Positions 1 to 9,546 of a DNA stretch of 64,000 nucleotides are shown one piece after another. Below the pieces are notes generated by a model. The model worked only from the letters and a program-made list of their open reading frames with translations. It made no database searches and was not told the origin of the DNA. The DNA is taken from assembly GCF_042659445.1 (NCBI RefSeq), contig NZ_JBHSSR010000009.1. One strand, given 5' to 3'. The DNA comes from Macrococcoides epidermidis (GTDB lineage: Bacteria; Bacillota; Bacilli; Staphylococcales; Staphylococcaceae). Both the position numbers and the translations under genes were made by a program. Positions within the stretch are counted from its first letter, which is position 1, and the number at the start of each line of letters is the position of its first letter.

Positions 1-53
1 GAAAACAAGCAGCCTAATTGAGATGCTTTTTTGTTATGTCTCAAATTAAGGGT

Positions 54-191
54 TCAGCACCCATTTTCCATCATACCTTTTAAATCTTCATTTTTCAATA
101 TCACCACCATCCCCGTTCGTTTATTCTTCTCAAAAATATTTTCGATAATACCTCTATCATGAAATTTATCTCTAAGTATAGGCTGAAAGTC
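54..191 (-). pseudogene. C-terminal fragment of an unidentified gene
   Basis: A 45-codon open stretch on the minus strand reads as plausible protein: charged, with FEKNKRTGMVVILKNEDLKG near its end, and it stops at TGA (54-56). It has no start codon with a ribosome binding site, and a stop lies directly upstream in frame. It therefore looks like the tail of a decayed gene. I do not recognise the family. The following bases up to about 470 look degenerate on both strands and show no usable reading frame. Confidence 0.3.
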
Positions 192-473
192 TTATATATT
201 AACTTTATTAAACTAAAGGAGAGACATTAGCTATTTTAAAGTAACACTTACTGTTCCCGAATCCATAATATAGACTTTCAAATAATCTTTTCATAGATTG
301 TACATATCTTTAGTATGCTCCGTAGTCAAAAAATTCAAGAATCATGTATTAATAGTCTTACTTTAGTTCCACCTTCAAATAAGAATCCTTAATTAGCTTG
401 CTAAATATTTTCGCCCACAGTAATTAAACTACCTATTTTCATTTTTTCGATTTTTCTATTAAGGGGACTACAA

Positions 474-723
474 TGTTGGGATACCATCTCCTATTAATGT
501 AGAGATACCTATTTCAACTGGCGGTCGTGGAGACAGTACGTTTTGATAACGTTATTAGTAACATAATGCAAAATCAACATAAACAAAAGCAGCTACAGTT
601 GCACATACAGAAACTTTAATAGCTTTTCAAATCAGTAAAAGTATATAACCTGATACAGGTGAAGAAAACAACAAAAGTTTTGTAGATTCTGTATTAGCAT
701 TATTTGGTGCTCGTCGTAAATAA
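474..723 (+). pseudogene. Decayed LPXTG cell-wall-anchored surface protein
   Basis: One frame reads KAATVAHTETLIAFQISKSI, a stop codon, then PDTGEENNKSFVDSVLALFG followed by ARRK and a TAA at 721-723. That is a sortase sorting signal: an LPDTG-like motif whose first Leu codon is now TAA (646-648), a short hydrophobic stretch and a positively charged tail. A fragment further upstream, in another frame, reads VEIPISTGGRGDSTF. Several stops and at least one frame change show that the gene is dead. A good terminator follows at once, as expected for a former gene end. Which surface protein it came from cannot be told. Confidence 0.5.
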
Positions 724-760
724 TCATTTCGTTTATTCGAATTAAATAGTAAGTAATTAT

Positions 761-802
761 GAAGAGAAGGATCAACAAAATGTTGATACTTCTCTTTTTT
801 TT
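761..802 (+). terminator. Terminator of the decayed surface-protein gene
   Basis: The arms AGAGAAG-ATCAACA and TGTTGAT-CTTCTCT pair around a loop of three A, and a run of T follows. It sits 40 bases after the stop of the LPXTG pseudogene. Confidence 0.75.
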
Positions 803-1060
803 ATATATAAATAATAAAAATCGCTACATAAAAACTAGTATATTATATTAATAAAACAATACATATTACTTGCAATACCGTATGTATAGATGCATTTATT
901 GTAAATTGTTTGATAGATTTTAAAATGAATTTTAAAAATTTAATAAAAATATACAGGATTTAAATACTTGATATATTCACAATAATGAAAGAATTATACT
1001 TTTAAATACTAGTTTTTTATATATCTAAGATTGTGAAAAAATATTTTTTGAAGTTAAAAG
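803..1060. other. AT-rich intergenic stretch without a gene
   Basis: About 260 very AT-rich bases between two hairpins. I see no reading frame with a ribosome binding site and no clear repeat. The promoter of the pilus operon is probably in this stretch or just beyond the next hairpin, but no single -35/-10 pair stands out. Confidence 0.4.
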
Positions 1061-1090
1061 GAGACATTTTTAAATAAAATGTCTCTTTTT
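1059..1090 (+). terminator. Orphan hairpin with T-run upstream of the pilus locus
   Basis: GAGACATTTT pairs with AAAATGTCTC (1061-1070 with 1076-1085) around a 5-base loop, followed by TTTTT. No gene ends just before it. It either terminates a short untranslated transcript or lies in the leader of the pilus operon as an attenuator. Confidence 0.55.
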
Positions 1091-1152
1091 AATGTTTAAC
1101 TATATGAATATACTAAGTACACAATATAAATAAAAATTTATAAGATATTTTT

Positions 1153-4100
1153 TTGATAATAAATAAAAAATTATATAAATTTTTAAATAGAAAAGAAGGT
1201 GATATTATTAAAAAGTTTAACAGTGTATTTTTAATAATATTATTGCTTAACGTACTATTCACTGAATTGTTTGGTGGTATTGCTTCAGCAGATACTGTAA
1301 CAAGATCAAGTGATAATAGTGAATTATTGCAAGTCACTGCAATGAATCATACTGATTCAACGATTGACTGGCATATCACTATAAATTCAGCGAAACAACA
1401 GTTAAGCGATAAGAAAGTAACGCTCAGTCTTAAGGGGAAACAAAATTTAGACCTCAACGCACTGAATACTCAGTTAGCAACGTATGGTGCAGAGGTCACG
1501 CAACCAGATTCTGCTCGTCCTGATTACATTATTGTATTAAAAGATGATAATCAAAGTTTATCTTTCGATTTAACAACAGCAATCCAGGATCAGAATCAAA
1601 CAGATTATCGTCTCACTTTAACGCATATGAATAATGGTGCAGCGATTGAAGCGACGGATGCTGTGTATCAAACATTTGAAATTAAAGGTGACGTAGTATT
1701 TGAACAACTTCCATCTGACATCGCACAACCTGACAGTGAAGTAATACTCGTGAATGCTGATACGCAGGAGAAAGTGATGAGAGTAGTTGTAAATCCAGAC
1801 GGTTCTTATATTTTTAACGATGTAAGAAAGTTTGATGATCAAGGTAATGAGATTAAGTACGAAGTAACGTCATCTCTTACTGGTAATTATAAGACGACAG
1901 TTGATCAGCATACGATTACACATACGTATCTTGAAACGACTATTAAAGGTATTATAGATAACCCTTCTAATGAACCGCTTGAACTAACATTAATGAACAA
2001 GACAACCGGTGAAAAAGTAGATACTTTAACTGTTGAGAGTAGTGATACGTATCAGTTTGAAAACCTACCTGAAAAAAATGATGATGGTACACCAATTGAA
2101 TACGAGGTAAGTGTGAAGGCGATTGACGGTTATAAGGTGAGCGTGAGTGACTATAACATCACACTTCAAAAAGAAGACGCAGTAACAACAGAGTCTCCGG
2201 CAACAACTTCTGATGGGGAAGCAAACACAAAAAATTCATCAGAAGACCCGACGACCGAAGACCCAACAACTGAAGCTGCAACAACGGAAACTATAAACTC
2301 AAGTGATGTAGCTTCAGTTGATTCAGTAGACACAGTGACAGCTCAACCCGTAGAAGATTCAGTCGTAGCAGTGGATGCTGCTCCTACAGGAGTGTCAGCT
2401 TTTGCTTTTCCATCACTGACGATTGATTCATCAAACATTCAAACGTTAACGACGACAACAGCAAATTCAACGTTTACGACTGACTCACCCATTGTACATA
2501 GTACAACGGGTGACAAGATGACGATGAATGCGACATTGAGTCCAGATGGTACAAAAATTAACTGGACAATCACAATTGGAAGAAATGGTTCTACTACACA
2601 TACAATTCAAGCTCTTCTGTATAATATGGTATTTAGTACGGGACAAACATTAGATACTTCGAGCTTTAAGATGATGTTATCAAATGGTTCTACTACGAAC
2701 TTAACTTACAATACAACCTATAAAAGTGTGGAGGGAATTGTTTCTTCTCTTGGACAAGGGGCCAATGCCGGGATCATCAGTTTTTCGACCACTATTACAA
2801 ATAAGAGTTTATCGAAATATACTCTGAATATTGGTGGCAGTTCACCTGCAGCTCAATTTATCGCTAAAAATATTACGCAAAATTTTACGATAACAGGGAC
2901 GTTAAATTTAGCTGATACTACCCCGCCAAATGCGCCGGTTGTTAATGCTGTCAACACAACTACTACACTGTTAACAGGAAGTGCAGAAGCTGGTTCTAAA
3001 ATAACGGTGATTTTATCAAATGGAACACAATTAACCGGAACAACAGACAGTGTAGGTAAATTTCAGATTTCTATACCTCCTCAATCTACTGGAAGTATAA
3101 TAACTGTTAATGCCACAGATGTTGCAGGTAACGTCAGTCCAAATACACAAATTACAGTTACAGACATGTTAAATACAACAATCGGAACAATTTATGATAA
3201 TCAAACGAGTGTCTCAGGAACAGCATCACCAAATAGTATTGTGACAATCACGAATGCTTCTGGTACAGTCCTTGGGAGTACGCAAGCCGACTCAAATGGA
3301 CGTTATTATGTCGAGCTTTATCGTCCGCAAGCTGCTGGTACAGTAATCTATGCAGAGGCAAAGAGTAATACGGGGATTGTAAGTAACAAAGCACAGGCAA
3401 CAGTACTATCTAGTGCAGGCGTTCCAACGCCTGGGAATGGTTTGCCTATTGTCGAGCCTAGCCCGACGTACATTGGTGATGTTAATAATATGACCTGGGA
3501 TGAAAGAGGTCTTTATAGAAATAGAGTGCCTCAACCAGTCGAGTATAACGAAGGATTCTTGTGGAAAGCAACGCAACCTACCTCAACACCTAATAAATAT
3601 TCGATTGATTTAAAGACACAAGGAAGGGAAACAGGATCCCAAGTTCCTTTGGACATTGTATTAGTAGTAGATAATTCTTACAGTATGAATTATGTGGGGA
3701 CTAATGGAGTGTCTAGATGGCAAAATATGAAAAATAGCGTCAATACCTTTGTTGATCAAATTACTAAGTCTAATACTGGTAGTGCAACGGATACGCGCAT
3801 CGGGGTTGTTAACTTTGCGTCAAACATTGTAAGTCAAACGGGCTTTCAAACGAATCCTACCTCAATTAAAAGTGCGATACCAAGCATTTACCAAACTGAT
3901 GTAAGTCCTAATACAGGAACAGGACACACTTTTACACAACTAGGTATTCGCACAGGTTCTCAAATGTTATCAACTGCTCGTGCGACAGCCAAGAAAATAA
4001 TGATAGTGTTAACTGACGGGGCACCTACCTTCAGTTATAAAGGAACAGCAGCGACATCGCCGGAAAATATTACTGCTTTTAGTACAACGCGTGTAGGAGA

Positions 4101-5433
4101 TGGGCAACTATTTCCTCTCAGCTCAACGGCTGGAAATTTTGCTTATTCTATTGGTAGTGTATCGATAACAAATCATGGGCAGCCGACAATATCTGAAGCT
4201 AAAATTATTCGTGCTGCCCACCCTGAATACGAAATATTTTCAATCGGTTTAGAGACAAACAATACAATTAACACAGACGGGGCTACCCCGACTGAAATGA
4301 ACAATGTTTTGAATAACATAGCTTCTAAACAAGCAAATGCATTTTTAGCAACGGATACTGCAAAAGATTTGCCGAATATATTAAGCAATATTGCGCAAAC
4401 AACAATTAAGAGTATTGCCAGTGGTACAGTGACTGACCCAATCGGTACCATGTATGATTTAGATCTTGGGTCAAACAATGGATTCGATGCTTCTGATTAC
4501 ACATTAACAGCATCAAATCCTGCATTGTTAAATGGTGTTACTGTCACGTATGATGCGGCAACACGCACAATTAAAATCAATGGGTTAACACTTGGTAAAG
4601 GTGAATGGGTGAACATTAACTACAATGTCACGCTTCGTACAAGTGATCCAAATTTCGTGGACAGTCAGTGGTATCCGATGAATGGTAGAACGACTTTACA
4701 ACCGACACCAACGAGTACTGTTCTAAGAGATTATCCAATTCCGGAAGCGAAATTCAGTCAGCCAACCTATAGTTTCTCATTTAATAAGTTAAGTGATACA
4801 AACCAACCACTTGCTGGTGCAGTATTCACGATTACTGATAGTACTGGTAAGGTCGTACAGGCAACAAGTAGTGCGAACGGGGTTGTTCAGTTCACTAATT
4901 TATCACCCGGGAATTATACGTTGAAAGAAATAACAGCACCACAAGGTTATCTATTAGATAGTGCAACTCATGCAGTGGTGGTAGCTTCTAACGGTGACAT
5001 CACTGTAGATGGCAAGCTCTATACAGGTACTCTTCTTTACCAGCTCATCAATAAAAGTGCGGTTGGTAGTCTGGAAGTGAAAAAGTATGAAGCGGGTAAT
5101 ACAGCAAAAGTTTTATCAGGTGCTACATTCGAGTTACGTGATAGTACTGGTAAGGTCGTAATGACTAAGACAACGGATAGTACAGGTGTCATAAGTTTTA
5201 CTAATTTACCGTTTGGAACGTATACACTTGTTGAAACGAAAGCACCTGCTGGATACGAATTAGATGCAACACCAATCACAGTAGAAATCAATAGTACAAC
5301 AGTCGTTAAAAAAGACGTAGCGAATAATAAATCAATGCTACCTAATACTGGTGGTATGGGGACAGTTATCTTTACAGTTGTAGGTATTGGATTGATATTA
5401 TTAGCCATCTGGCTAAAAAGAAAAAGACATTAA
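1153..5433 (+). CDS. Pilus tip adhesin with VWA, CnaB and Ig-like domains, LPXTG-anchored
   Basis: Large secreted surface protein and likely tip subunit of the pilus made by the next three genes. In order: a signal peptide ending near GGIASA; two CnaB-like repeats (about residues 170-335); an acidic Thr/Ser linker (about 340-400); a domain of unknown fold (about 430-590); two bacterial Ig-like repeats (about 595-765); a von Willebrand A domain with a MIDAS motif DNSYSMN (about 830-1085); two CnaB repeats (about 1205-1390), each with an ETKAPAGY or EITAPQGY type E-box; and the sorting signal LPNTG at about 1396 with a membrane helix and KRKRH tail. The TTG at 1153 has no ribosome binding site. 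A good one (GAAGGTG) sits just before ATT at 1207, so the true start is probably that rare codon, which would give I/M-KKFNSVF at the N-terminus. VWA plus CnaB plus LPXTG is the usual make-up of tip pilins. Confidence 0.85.
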   Translation: MIINKKLYKFLNRKEGDIIKKFNSVFLIILLLNVLFTELFGGIASADTVTRSSDNSELLQVTAMNHTDSTIDWHITINSAKQQLSDKKVTLSLKGKQNLDLNALNTQLATYGAEVTQPDSARPDYIIVLKDDNQSLSFDLTTAIQDQNQTDYRLTLTHMNNGAAIEATDAVYQTFEIKGDVVFEQLPSDIAQPDSEVILVNADTQEKVMRVVVNPDGSYIFNDVRKFDDQGNEIKYEVTSSLTGNYKTTVDQHTITHTYLETTIKGIIDNPSNEPLELTLMNKTTGEKVDTLTVESSDTYQFENLPEKNDDGTPIEYEVSVKAIDGYKVSVSDYNITLQKEDAVTTESPATTSDGEANTKNSSEDPTTEDPTTEAATTETINSSDVASVDSVDTVTAQPVEDSVVAVDAAPTGVSAFAFPSLTIDSSNIQTLTTTTANSTFTTDSPIVHSTTGDKMTMNATLSPDGTKINWTITIGRNGSTTHTIQALLYNMVFSTGQTLDTSSFKMMLSNGSTTNLTYNTTYKSVEGIVSSLGQGANAGIISFSTTITNKSLSKYTLNIGGSSPAAQFIAKNITQNFTITGTLNLADTTPPNAPVVNAVNTTTTLLTGSAEAGSKITVILSNGTQLTGTTDSVGKFQISIPPQSTGSIITVNATDVAGNVSPNTQITVTDMLNTTIGTIYDNQTSVSGTASPNSIVTITNASGTVLGSTQADSNGRYYVELYRPQAAGTVIYAEAKSNTGIVSNKAQATVLSSAGVPTPGNGLPIVEPSPTYIGDVNNMTWDERGLYRNRVPQPVEYNEGFLWKATQPTSTPNKYSIDLKTQGRETGSQVPLDIVLVVDNSYSMNYVGTNGVSRWQNMKNSVNTFVDQITKSNTGSATDTRIGVVNFASNIVSQTGFQTNPTSIKSAIPSIYQTDVSPNTGTGHTFTQLGIRTGSQMLSTARATAKKIMIVLTDGAPTFSYKGTAATSPENITAFSTTRVGDGQLFPLSSTAGNFAYSIGSVSITNHGQPTISEAKIIRAAHPEYEIFSIGLETNNTINTDGATPTEMNNVLNNIASKQANAFLATDTAKDLPNILSNIAQTTIKSIASGTVTDPIGTMYDLDLGSNNGFDASDYTLTASNPALLNGVTVTYDAATRTIKINGLTLGKGEWVNINYNVTLRTSDPNFVDSQWYPMNGRTTLQPTPTSTVLRDYPIPEAKFSQPTYSFSFNKLSDTNQPLAGAVFTITDSTGKVVQATSSANGVVQFTNLSPGNYTLKEITAPQGYLLDSATHAVVVASNGDITVDGKLYTGTLLYQLINKSAVGSLEVKKYEAGNTAKVLSGATFELRDSTGKVVMTKTTDSTGVISFTNLPFGTYTLVETKAPAGYELDATPITVEINSTTVVKKDVANNKSMLPNTGGMGTVIFTVVGIGLILLAIWLKRKRH

Positions 5434-5481
5434 CGCTTAACCTGCGATTAATATAAAAAATAAAAAGGGGGACATACTTAC

Positions 5482-6990
5482 ATGTCTAAAATTACAAAAC
5501 GCTTTTCCGTTATTTTTGTCCTTGCATTATTAATGAGTATACTTACACCATTAACAAATGCTTTTGCAGCAGCACCAACAACAAACCTGACAATTCACAA
5601 AATTACAGGTGATACTGAAAGACAAGCAACTTATGGAGAATTATCAGGTACTGAAACACCAACAGGTGACCCGATTTCAGGTATTTCATTTAGTTACTGG
5701 AAAGTTACACCTGAACAATTAGCAACAATGAAAGCTAACATCTCAGCATATGATACAGATGCAGAAGTTCAAGCATATGTAGGTAGTGCAAAATTAGGAA
5801 CAACAGCAAAAACTGCAGCTGACGGTACTGTTGTTGTACCTAACTTAGCAGAAGGTCAATACTGGTTCATCGAAGATCCATCAACAGCGGTTAAAACATC
5901 TAACGCTGTACCTTTTGGATTAGACTTACCTATTACAAATCAAGATGGTACGGGTTACATTACTGACTTACATGTTTATCCAAAGAATACTTTAGAAGAT
6001 ACACCGACAATCGATAAAGACGTAAAAACTGATGGCAACAAATCATCTTCATTCAACGTAGGTGACGAATTTAACTGGTTAATTCAACCAACAATCGTTA
6101 AAGGTATCGAAGAATACAAACAATACACAGTAACAGATAAAATTGATACAAAATTAGATTTCCAAGGCGTAGATAAAGTAACAGTAGAATTAAACGGTGC
6201 AGCATTAACTAACGCTACTGACTACAACGTAACTTATGATACAGCAACACGTGTTGTTAAAGTTGATTTCACAGCAACAGGACTTACTAAATTAGGTCAA
6301 GCAGGTACAACAGGTAAAGTAAACATCATGATTCCTACAGTGATCAACAATACAGCAATTATGGGACAACCAATCCTTAACGGTGCAACATTAAACTTTG
6401 ATAATGGTCACGGTATCACTACTGAACCAGGTGGAACTACACCACCACCAGAAGTACCACCAACAGACATTCCTAAAGTATACACAGGCGGTAAAAACTT
6501 CGTTAAGACTGACGGAGCTTCAGGAACATTACAAGGTGCAGAATTCGTTATTAAAAATGCAGCTGGTGAGTTCTTAGTACAAGGCGCAACAACTTTAACG
6601 GCTACATGGACAACTGATCAGTCTCAAGCAACTAAATTTACTTCTGATGCAGCTGGTAAATTTGAAGTGAAAGGTTTATCTTACGGAGCAGACGGTTCAA
6701 ATAATACAGGATCAACTGATTACTTCTTAGTAGAGGTTAAAGCACCTGCTGGATACACAATTCCAACGAACCCTGAAACTACATTTACAGTAAACGCTAC
6801 TTCATACTACTCTGATCCAACAGCAATTACAGCTGCTACAGCTCAAGCTACAGCAGCACCACAAGAAATTATCAACAAAAAGACATCTATCCCTAACACA
6901 GGTGGTATGGGTACTGTATTATTCACAGTCGTTGGTCTTATGATGATGGCAGCAGCTATTATTGTTTACAGAAAAAGACAACAATCATAA
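5482..6990 (+). CDS. Major pilin (SpaA-type backbone), LPXTG-anchored
   Basis: Secreted pilus backbone subunit of 502 residues. It has a signal peptide of about 29 residues ending in ANAFAA. The pilin motif VYPKN (residues 165-169) supplies Lys168, which class C sortases join to the Thr of the next subunit. A CnaB domain near the C-terminus carries the E-box YFLVEVKAPAGY with Glu418, which usually helps form an intramolecular isopeptide bond. The sorting signal is IPNTG (470-474), then a membrane helix and RKRQQS. Translation starts at an ATG behind GGGGG. Codon use is smoother than in the tip gene upstream, as expected for an abundant protein. It sits 48 bases after the tip gene, in one operon with it. 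Confidence 0.9.
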   Translation: MSKITKRFSVIFVLALLMSILTPLTNAFAAAPTTNLTIHKITGDTERQATYGELSGTETPTGDPISGISFSYWKVTPEQLATMKANISAYDTDAEVQAYVGSAKLGTTAKTAADGTVVVPNLAEGQYWFIEDPSTAVKTSNAVPFGLDLPITNQDGTGYITDLHVYPKNTLEDTPTIDKDVKTDGNKSSSFNVGDEFNWLIQPTIVKGIEEYKQYTVTDKIDTKLDFQGVDKVTVELNGAALTNATDYNVTYDTATRVVKVDFTATGLTKLGQAGTTGKVNIMIPTVINNTAIMGQPILNGATLNFDNGHGITTEPGGTTPPPEVPPTDIPKVYTGGKNFVKTDGASGTLQGAEFVIKNAAGEFLVQGATTLTATWTTDQSQATKFTSDAAGKFEVKGLSYGADGSNNTGSTDYFLVEVKAPAGYTIPTNPETTFTVNATSYYSDPTAITAATAQATAAPQEIINKKTSIPNTGGMGTVLFTVVGLMMMAAAIIVYRKRQQS

Positions 6991-7001
6991 TCAACATATG
7001 A

Positions 7002-7033
7002 AATAGGGTAGACACTTTGTCTGCCCTTATTTT
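7002..7033 (+). terminator. Hairpin between major pilin and sortase genes, possible attenuator
   Basis: GGGTAGACA pairs with TGTCTGCCC (one G-U pair) around a three-base loop and is followed by TTATTTTTAT. A partial terminator here would give more pilin than sortase mRNA, a common arrangement in pilus operons. Confidence 0.65.
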
Positions 7034-7054
7034 TATACAGAAAGGAGGATGACC

Positions 7055-7957
7055 ATGAAGAAAGGTCCAGAGGAAATGCAAAACTCAAAAAAGCAAGCAG
7101 ATAAAAAGAAAAGTAATCTATTATTTAATATCGTCTTTTCACTAATCTTTTTAGCAGGCGCTTTAATATTACTGTATCCGATGATTAGTGCAGTTTATTA
7201 TGATTATCAATCAAGTAGTGAAGTGAATCAGTTCGATAAAGAAGTGAGTAAATTAGTTGATAAAGATGTTGATACACGTATTCGAAAAGCGAAAGCATAC
7301 AATTCAACACTCGCAACGAATGAATTTATAAAAGATACATTCAGTGCAAAGGATAAAGCAGAAGGTAAAGCATTATATGCAAAGATGCTTGAAGTGAACG
7401 AACAAATGGGATACGTCGAAGTCCCACGTATTCATCAAAAACTGCCGTTATTTGCTGGAACAAGAGAACGTGTGCTTCAAAAAGGACTCGGGCATCTCGA
7501 ACGCACATCACTACCTGTCGGTGGAGATACGACACATGCAGTCATTACAGGGCATCGCGGATTACCGGACAAAATGCTGTTTACAGATTTAGATAAAGTA
7601 AAAAAAGGTGACAAAATCTATATCACTAACATTAAAGAAACGATTGCTTATAAAGTCGATCATATAGAAGTGATTAAACCAAATGAAGTCGAGAAATTAC
7701 GCATTATAAAGGGTGAGGACCGAGTTACACTCCTTACATGTACACCTTATATGATTAATTCACATCGTCTAATTGTACAAGGACATCGTATACCTTATAC
7801 ACCTGAAGAAGCAAAAGCACATGAAGCGGCTCAAGAAGCATGGTGGATGAAATTCCTTACAGTGTATAAATATTATTTAATTGGCATTGGTGTCAGTATT
7901 TTATTATATTTATTATATAGATACATTAAAAGGAAAAGGCGCCGTGATAATCAGTGA
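7055..7957 (+). CDS. Class C sortase (pilin polymerase)
   Basis: Membrane-bound transpeptidase expected to link pilin subunits. An N-terminal helix (about residues 22-44) and a C-terminal helix followed by RYIKRKRRR fit class C sortases, which have both. The catalytic residues are visible: His167 in ITGHRG, Cys229 in TLLTCTP and Arg238 in SHRLIV. Start: the in-frame ATG at 7049 lies directly on the AAAGGAGG sequence, so the ATG at 7055, with normal spacing, is chosen. Its last bases overlap the next sortase gene (GTGA), suggesting coupled translation. With two sortases, one may be specific for the tip protein and one for the backbone; the sequence does not say which. Confidence 0.9.
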   Translation: MKKGPEEMQNSKKQADKKKSNLLFNIVFSLIFLAGALILLYPMISAVYYDYQSSSEVNQFDKEVSKLVDKDVDTRIRKAKAYNSTLATNEFIKDTFSAKDKAEGKALYAKMLEVNEQMGYVEVPRIHQKLPLFAGTRERVLQKGLGHLERTSLPVGGDTTHAVITGHRGLPDKMLFTDLDKVKKGDKIYITNIKETIAYKVDHIEVIKPNEVEKLRIIKGEDRVTLLTCTPYMINSHRLIVQGHRIPYTPEEAKAHEAAQEAWWMKFLTVYKYYLIGIGVSILLYLLYRYIKRKRRRDNQ

Positions 7958-8748
7958 AACATATCATAAATCTTTTGTTTATTTGTGGTTTATTAATTGC
8001 AATCTATCCAATTATCGCAAAGATTTATTACAATTATGATTCGACGAAACAAGCTGAGCAGCTTGATAATAGTCGTATTGATGAACAAACTAAAAGCAGG
8101 TATAAGCAACAAATGGCATATAATGATGCTGTGAGAAGCAGAAAGCAACAGCTTACTTCTCCAGAGGTAAAGGCAAGACCAAAGGGAAAAGATGCAATAC
8201 TAAAGAAATCGGAAGAAATTATCGCAACAGTTAAGATCCCAAAGCTGAAATTACATTATCCTGTATTTGACGGCGCAACACCGAAAAACTTAAATAAAGG
8301 TGTATCACGAGTGACTGGAACGAGTTATCCCGTTGGTGGACTCTCAACAAACAGTGTTCTTGCAGCACACTCTTATTCACCGTTTCAGGAATGGTTCACG
8401 CATATTGATCGCTTGAAGAACGGTGATAAAGTCATCGTGAATAACTTTAAAGAGAAACTCACCTATCAAGTTTATGACAGAGTAATTGTTACACCGGATA
8501 AAGTTGAAGCAATGGATATCAAAAAAGGTAAAGATATTATTACGTTACTTACATGTACACCAGATGGAAGTAAACGTCTACTTATCTATGCACAGCGTGC
8601 GCATCCGAAACAAATTATCAAACAGCAAGCGCAACCTATTCAGCAGAAGTCATGGTATGAACAAATTAAAGTATTATCAGATTCATGGCTTGTTTTATGT
8701 CTCGTGTTTATGATGACCTATATATTTTTAGTGTCAAAGAGAAAATAA
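7954..8748 (+). CDS. Second class C sortase
   Basis: A 264-residue sortase with a GTG start overlapping the stop of the previous gene. It has an N-terminal hydrophobic helix (about residues 3-20), the catalytic domain with His139 (AAHSYS), Cys201 (LLTCTP) and Arg208 (SKRLLIY), and a C-terminal helix followed by SKRK. It is clearly related to the preceding sortase but diverged, as when two class C sortases share work in one pilus locus. It ends the operon, with a strong terminator 70 bases later. A housekeeping anchoring role is less likely because class A sortases lack the C-terminal helix. Confidence 0.9.
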   Translation: MKHIINLLFICGLLIAIYPIIAKIYYNYDSTKQAEQLDNSRIDEQTKSRYKQQMAYNDAVRSRKQQLTSPEVKARPKGKDAILKKSEEIIATVKIPKLKLHYPVFDGATPKNLNKGVSRVTGTSYPVGGLSTNSVLAAHSYSPFQEWFTHIDRLKNGDKVIVNNFKEKLTYQVYDRVIVTPDKVEAMDIKKGKDIITLLTCTPDGSKRLLIYAQRAHPKQIIKQQAQPIQQKSWYEQIKVLSDSWLVLCLVFMMTYIFLVSKRK

Positions 8749-8814
8749 ACATTTCAACATACTCCTTGTAAAGAAGTCACTTACTAAGTGAAATCCTTCA
8801 AGAATTAATAGTGT

Positions 8815-8853
8815 AAAAAACGTCCAAAGCAAATACGACTTTGGACGTTTTCA
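8815..8853 (+). terminator. Terminator of the pilus operon
   Basis: AAAACGTCCAAAG pairs perfectly with CTTTGGACGTTTT around a 9-base loop. It ends the tip-pilin-sortase-sortase operon. The bases from here to 9064 show no gene I can support. Confidence 0.85.
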
Positions 8854-9064
8854 TAGTTTGATTCTCATAGTATTGATATCATTCTTCAAGTTAAAAATTT
8901 TATAAGTATGTAGACATTACTTTATTGAGTATATTTGTATATAAGGATTCTATTACGTTTCAAATATATACTTTATAATTCAGCTAAGATTGATTTAATA
9001 ATTCATTTAGCAGACTTATTATATATAGAAAACTCCAATTACAAATTTTTTGCTGTTCAAAAGA

Positions 9065-9415
9065 TTAATCTCTTACTAACTCAGCCTCCATATGTAAGCG
9101 TATTAACTTCTGATTTTTAAATGTAAGGAGACAAACAGCTAGAGGCTCAATTAAAGCATAGTCATGATTTTCTCTTATAATATCTGTAACTACAATCTGT
9201 TCATCACTTCTTGTGTAACTTTTCAGAACCTCAAAAGTCCAATCTTGCTCTTTTTCAAATCTCTTCTTTAAAAGATTAATTGTTTGACAATAGTTATAGT
9301 TAACTTCTCTAGAACCATTAAAAATAAATTTAGCTTTTAAAGAGGCTGATACCTGTTTCTTCATACTTTCCAGATTTTGATTCTTCCAGTTGATAAATAA
9401 ATTAACGTAGCCCAT
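9065..9415 (-). CDS. Small NTF2/SnoaL-like protein
   Basis: A 116-residue soluble protein. The start resembles NTF2-like (SnoaL) proteins: a helix with FINWKNQNLESMKKQVS, then KAKFIFNGSREV, ending in strands around EPLAVCLLTFKNQKLIRLHM. Such cone-shaped domains are small enzymes or binding proteins, and the substrate cannot be read from sequence. It lies downstream of the Lrp-type regulator on the same strand, with a 130-base gap, and may be a separate unit. The family call is tentative. Confidence 0.5.
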   Translation of the reverse strand: MGYVNLFINWKNQNLESMKKQVSASLKAKFIFNGSREVNYNYCQTINLLKKRFEKEQDWTFEVLKSYTRSDEQIVVTDIIRENHDYALIEPLAVCLLTFKNQKLIRLHMEAELVRD

Positions 9416-9546
9416 TATGTATAACCACCTATAATATGATATTTTAAGGATAATATAAATATGCTTAATTTATTTAACTTTTATACGTAGGTTCAATTTA
9501 TAGTCTAAATTCTATTTTAAAAATGACAAATAAATTTACTAGTTAT

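Noticed and set aside
4900..4925. CCCGGG sequence resembling a Noc-binding site
   Set aside because: The flanks do not match the ATTTCCCGGGAAAT consensus on the left side, and it lies far from oriC within a coding repeat.
8935..9120. Plus-strand reading frame of 61 codons
   Set aside because: It has no ribosome binding site, is AT-rich and largely hydrophobic by base composition, and overlaps the end of the better-supported minus-strand gene at 9065.
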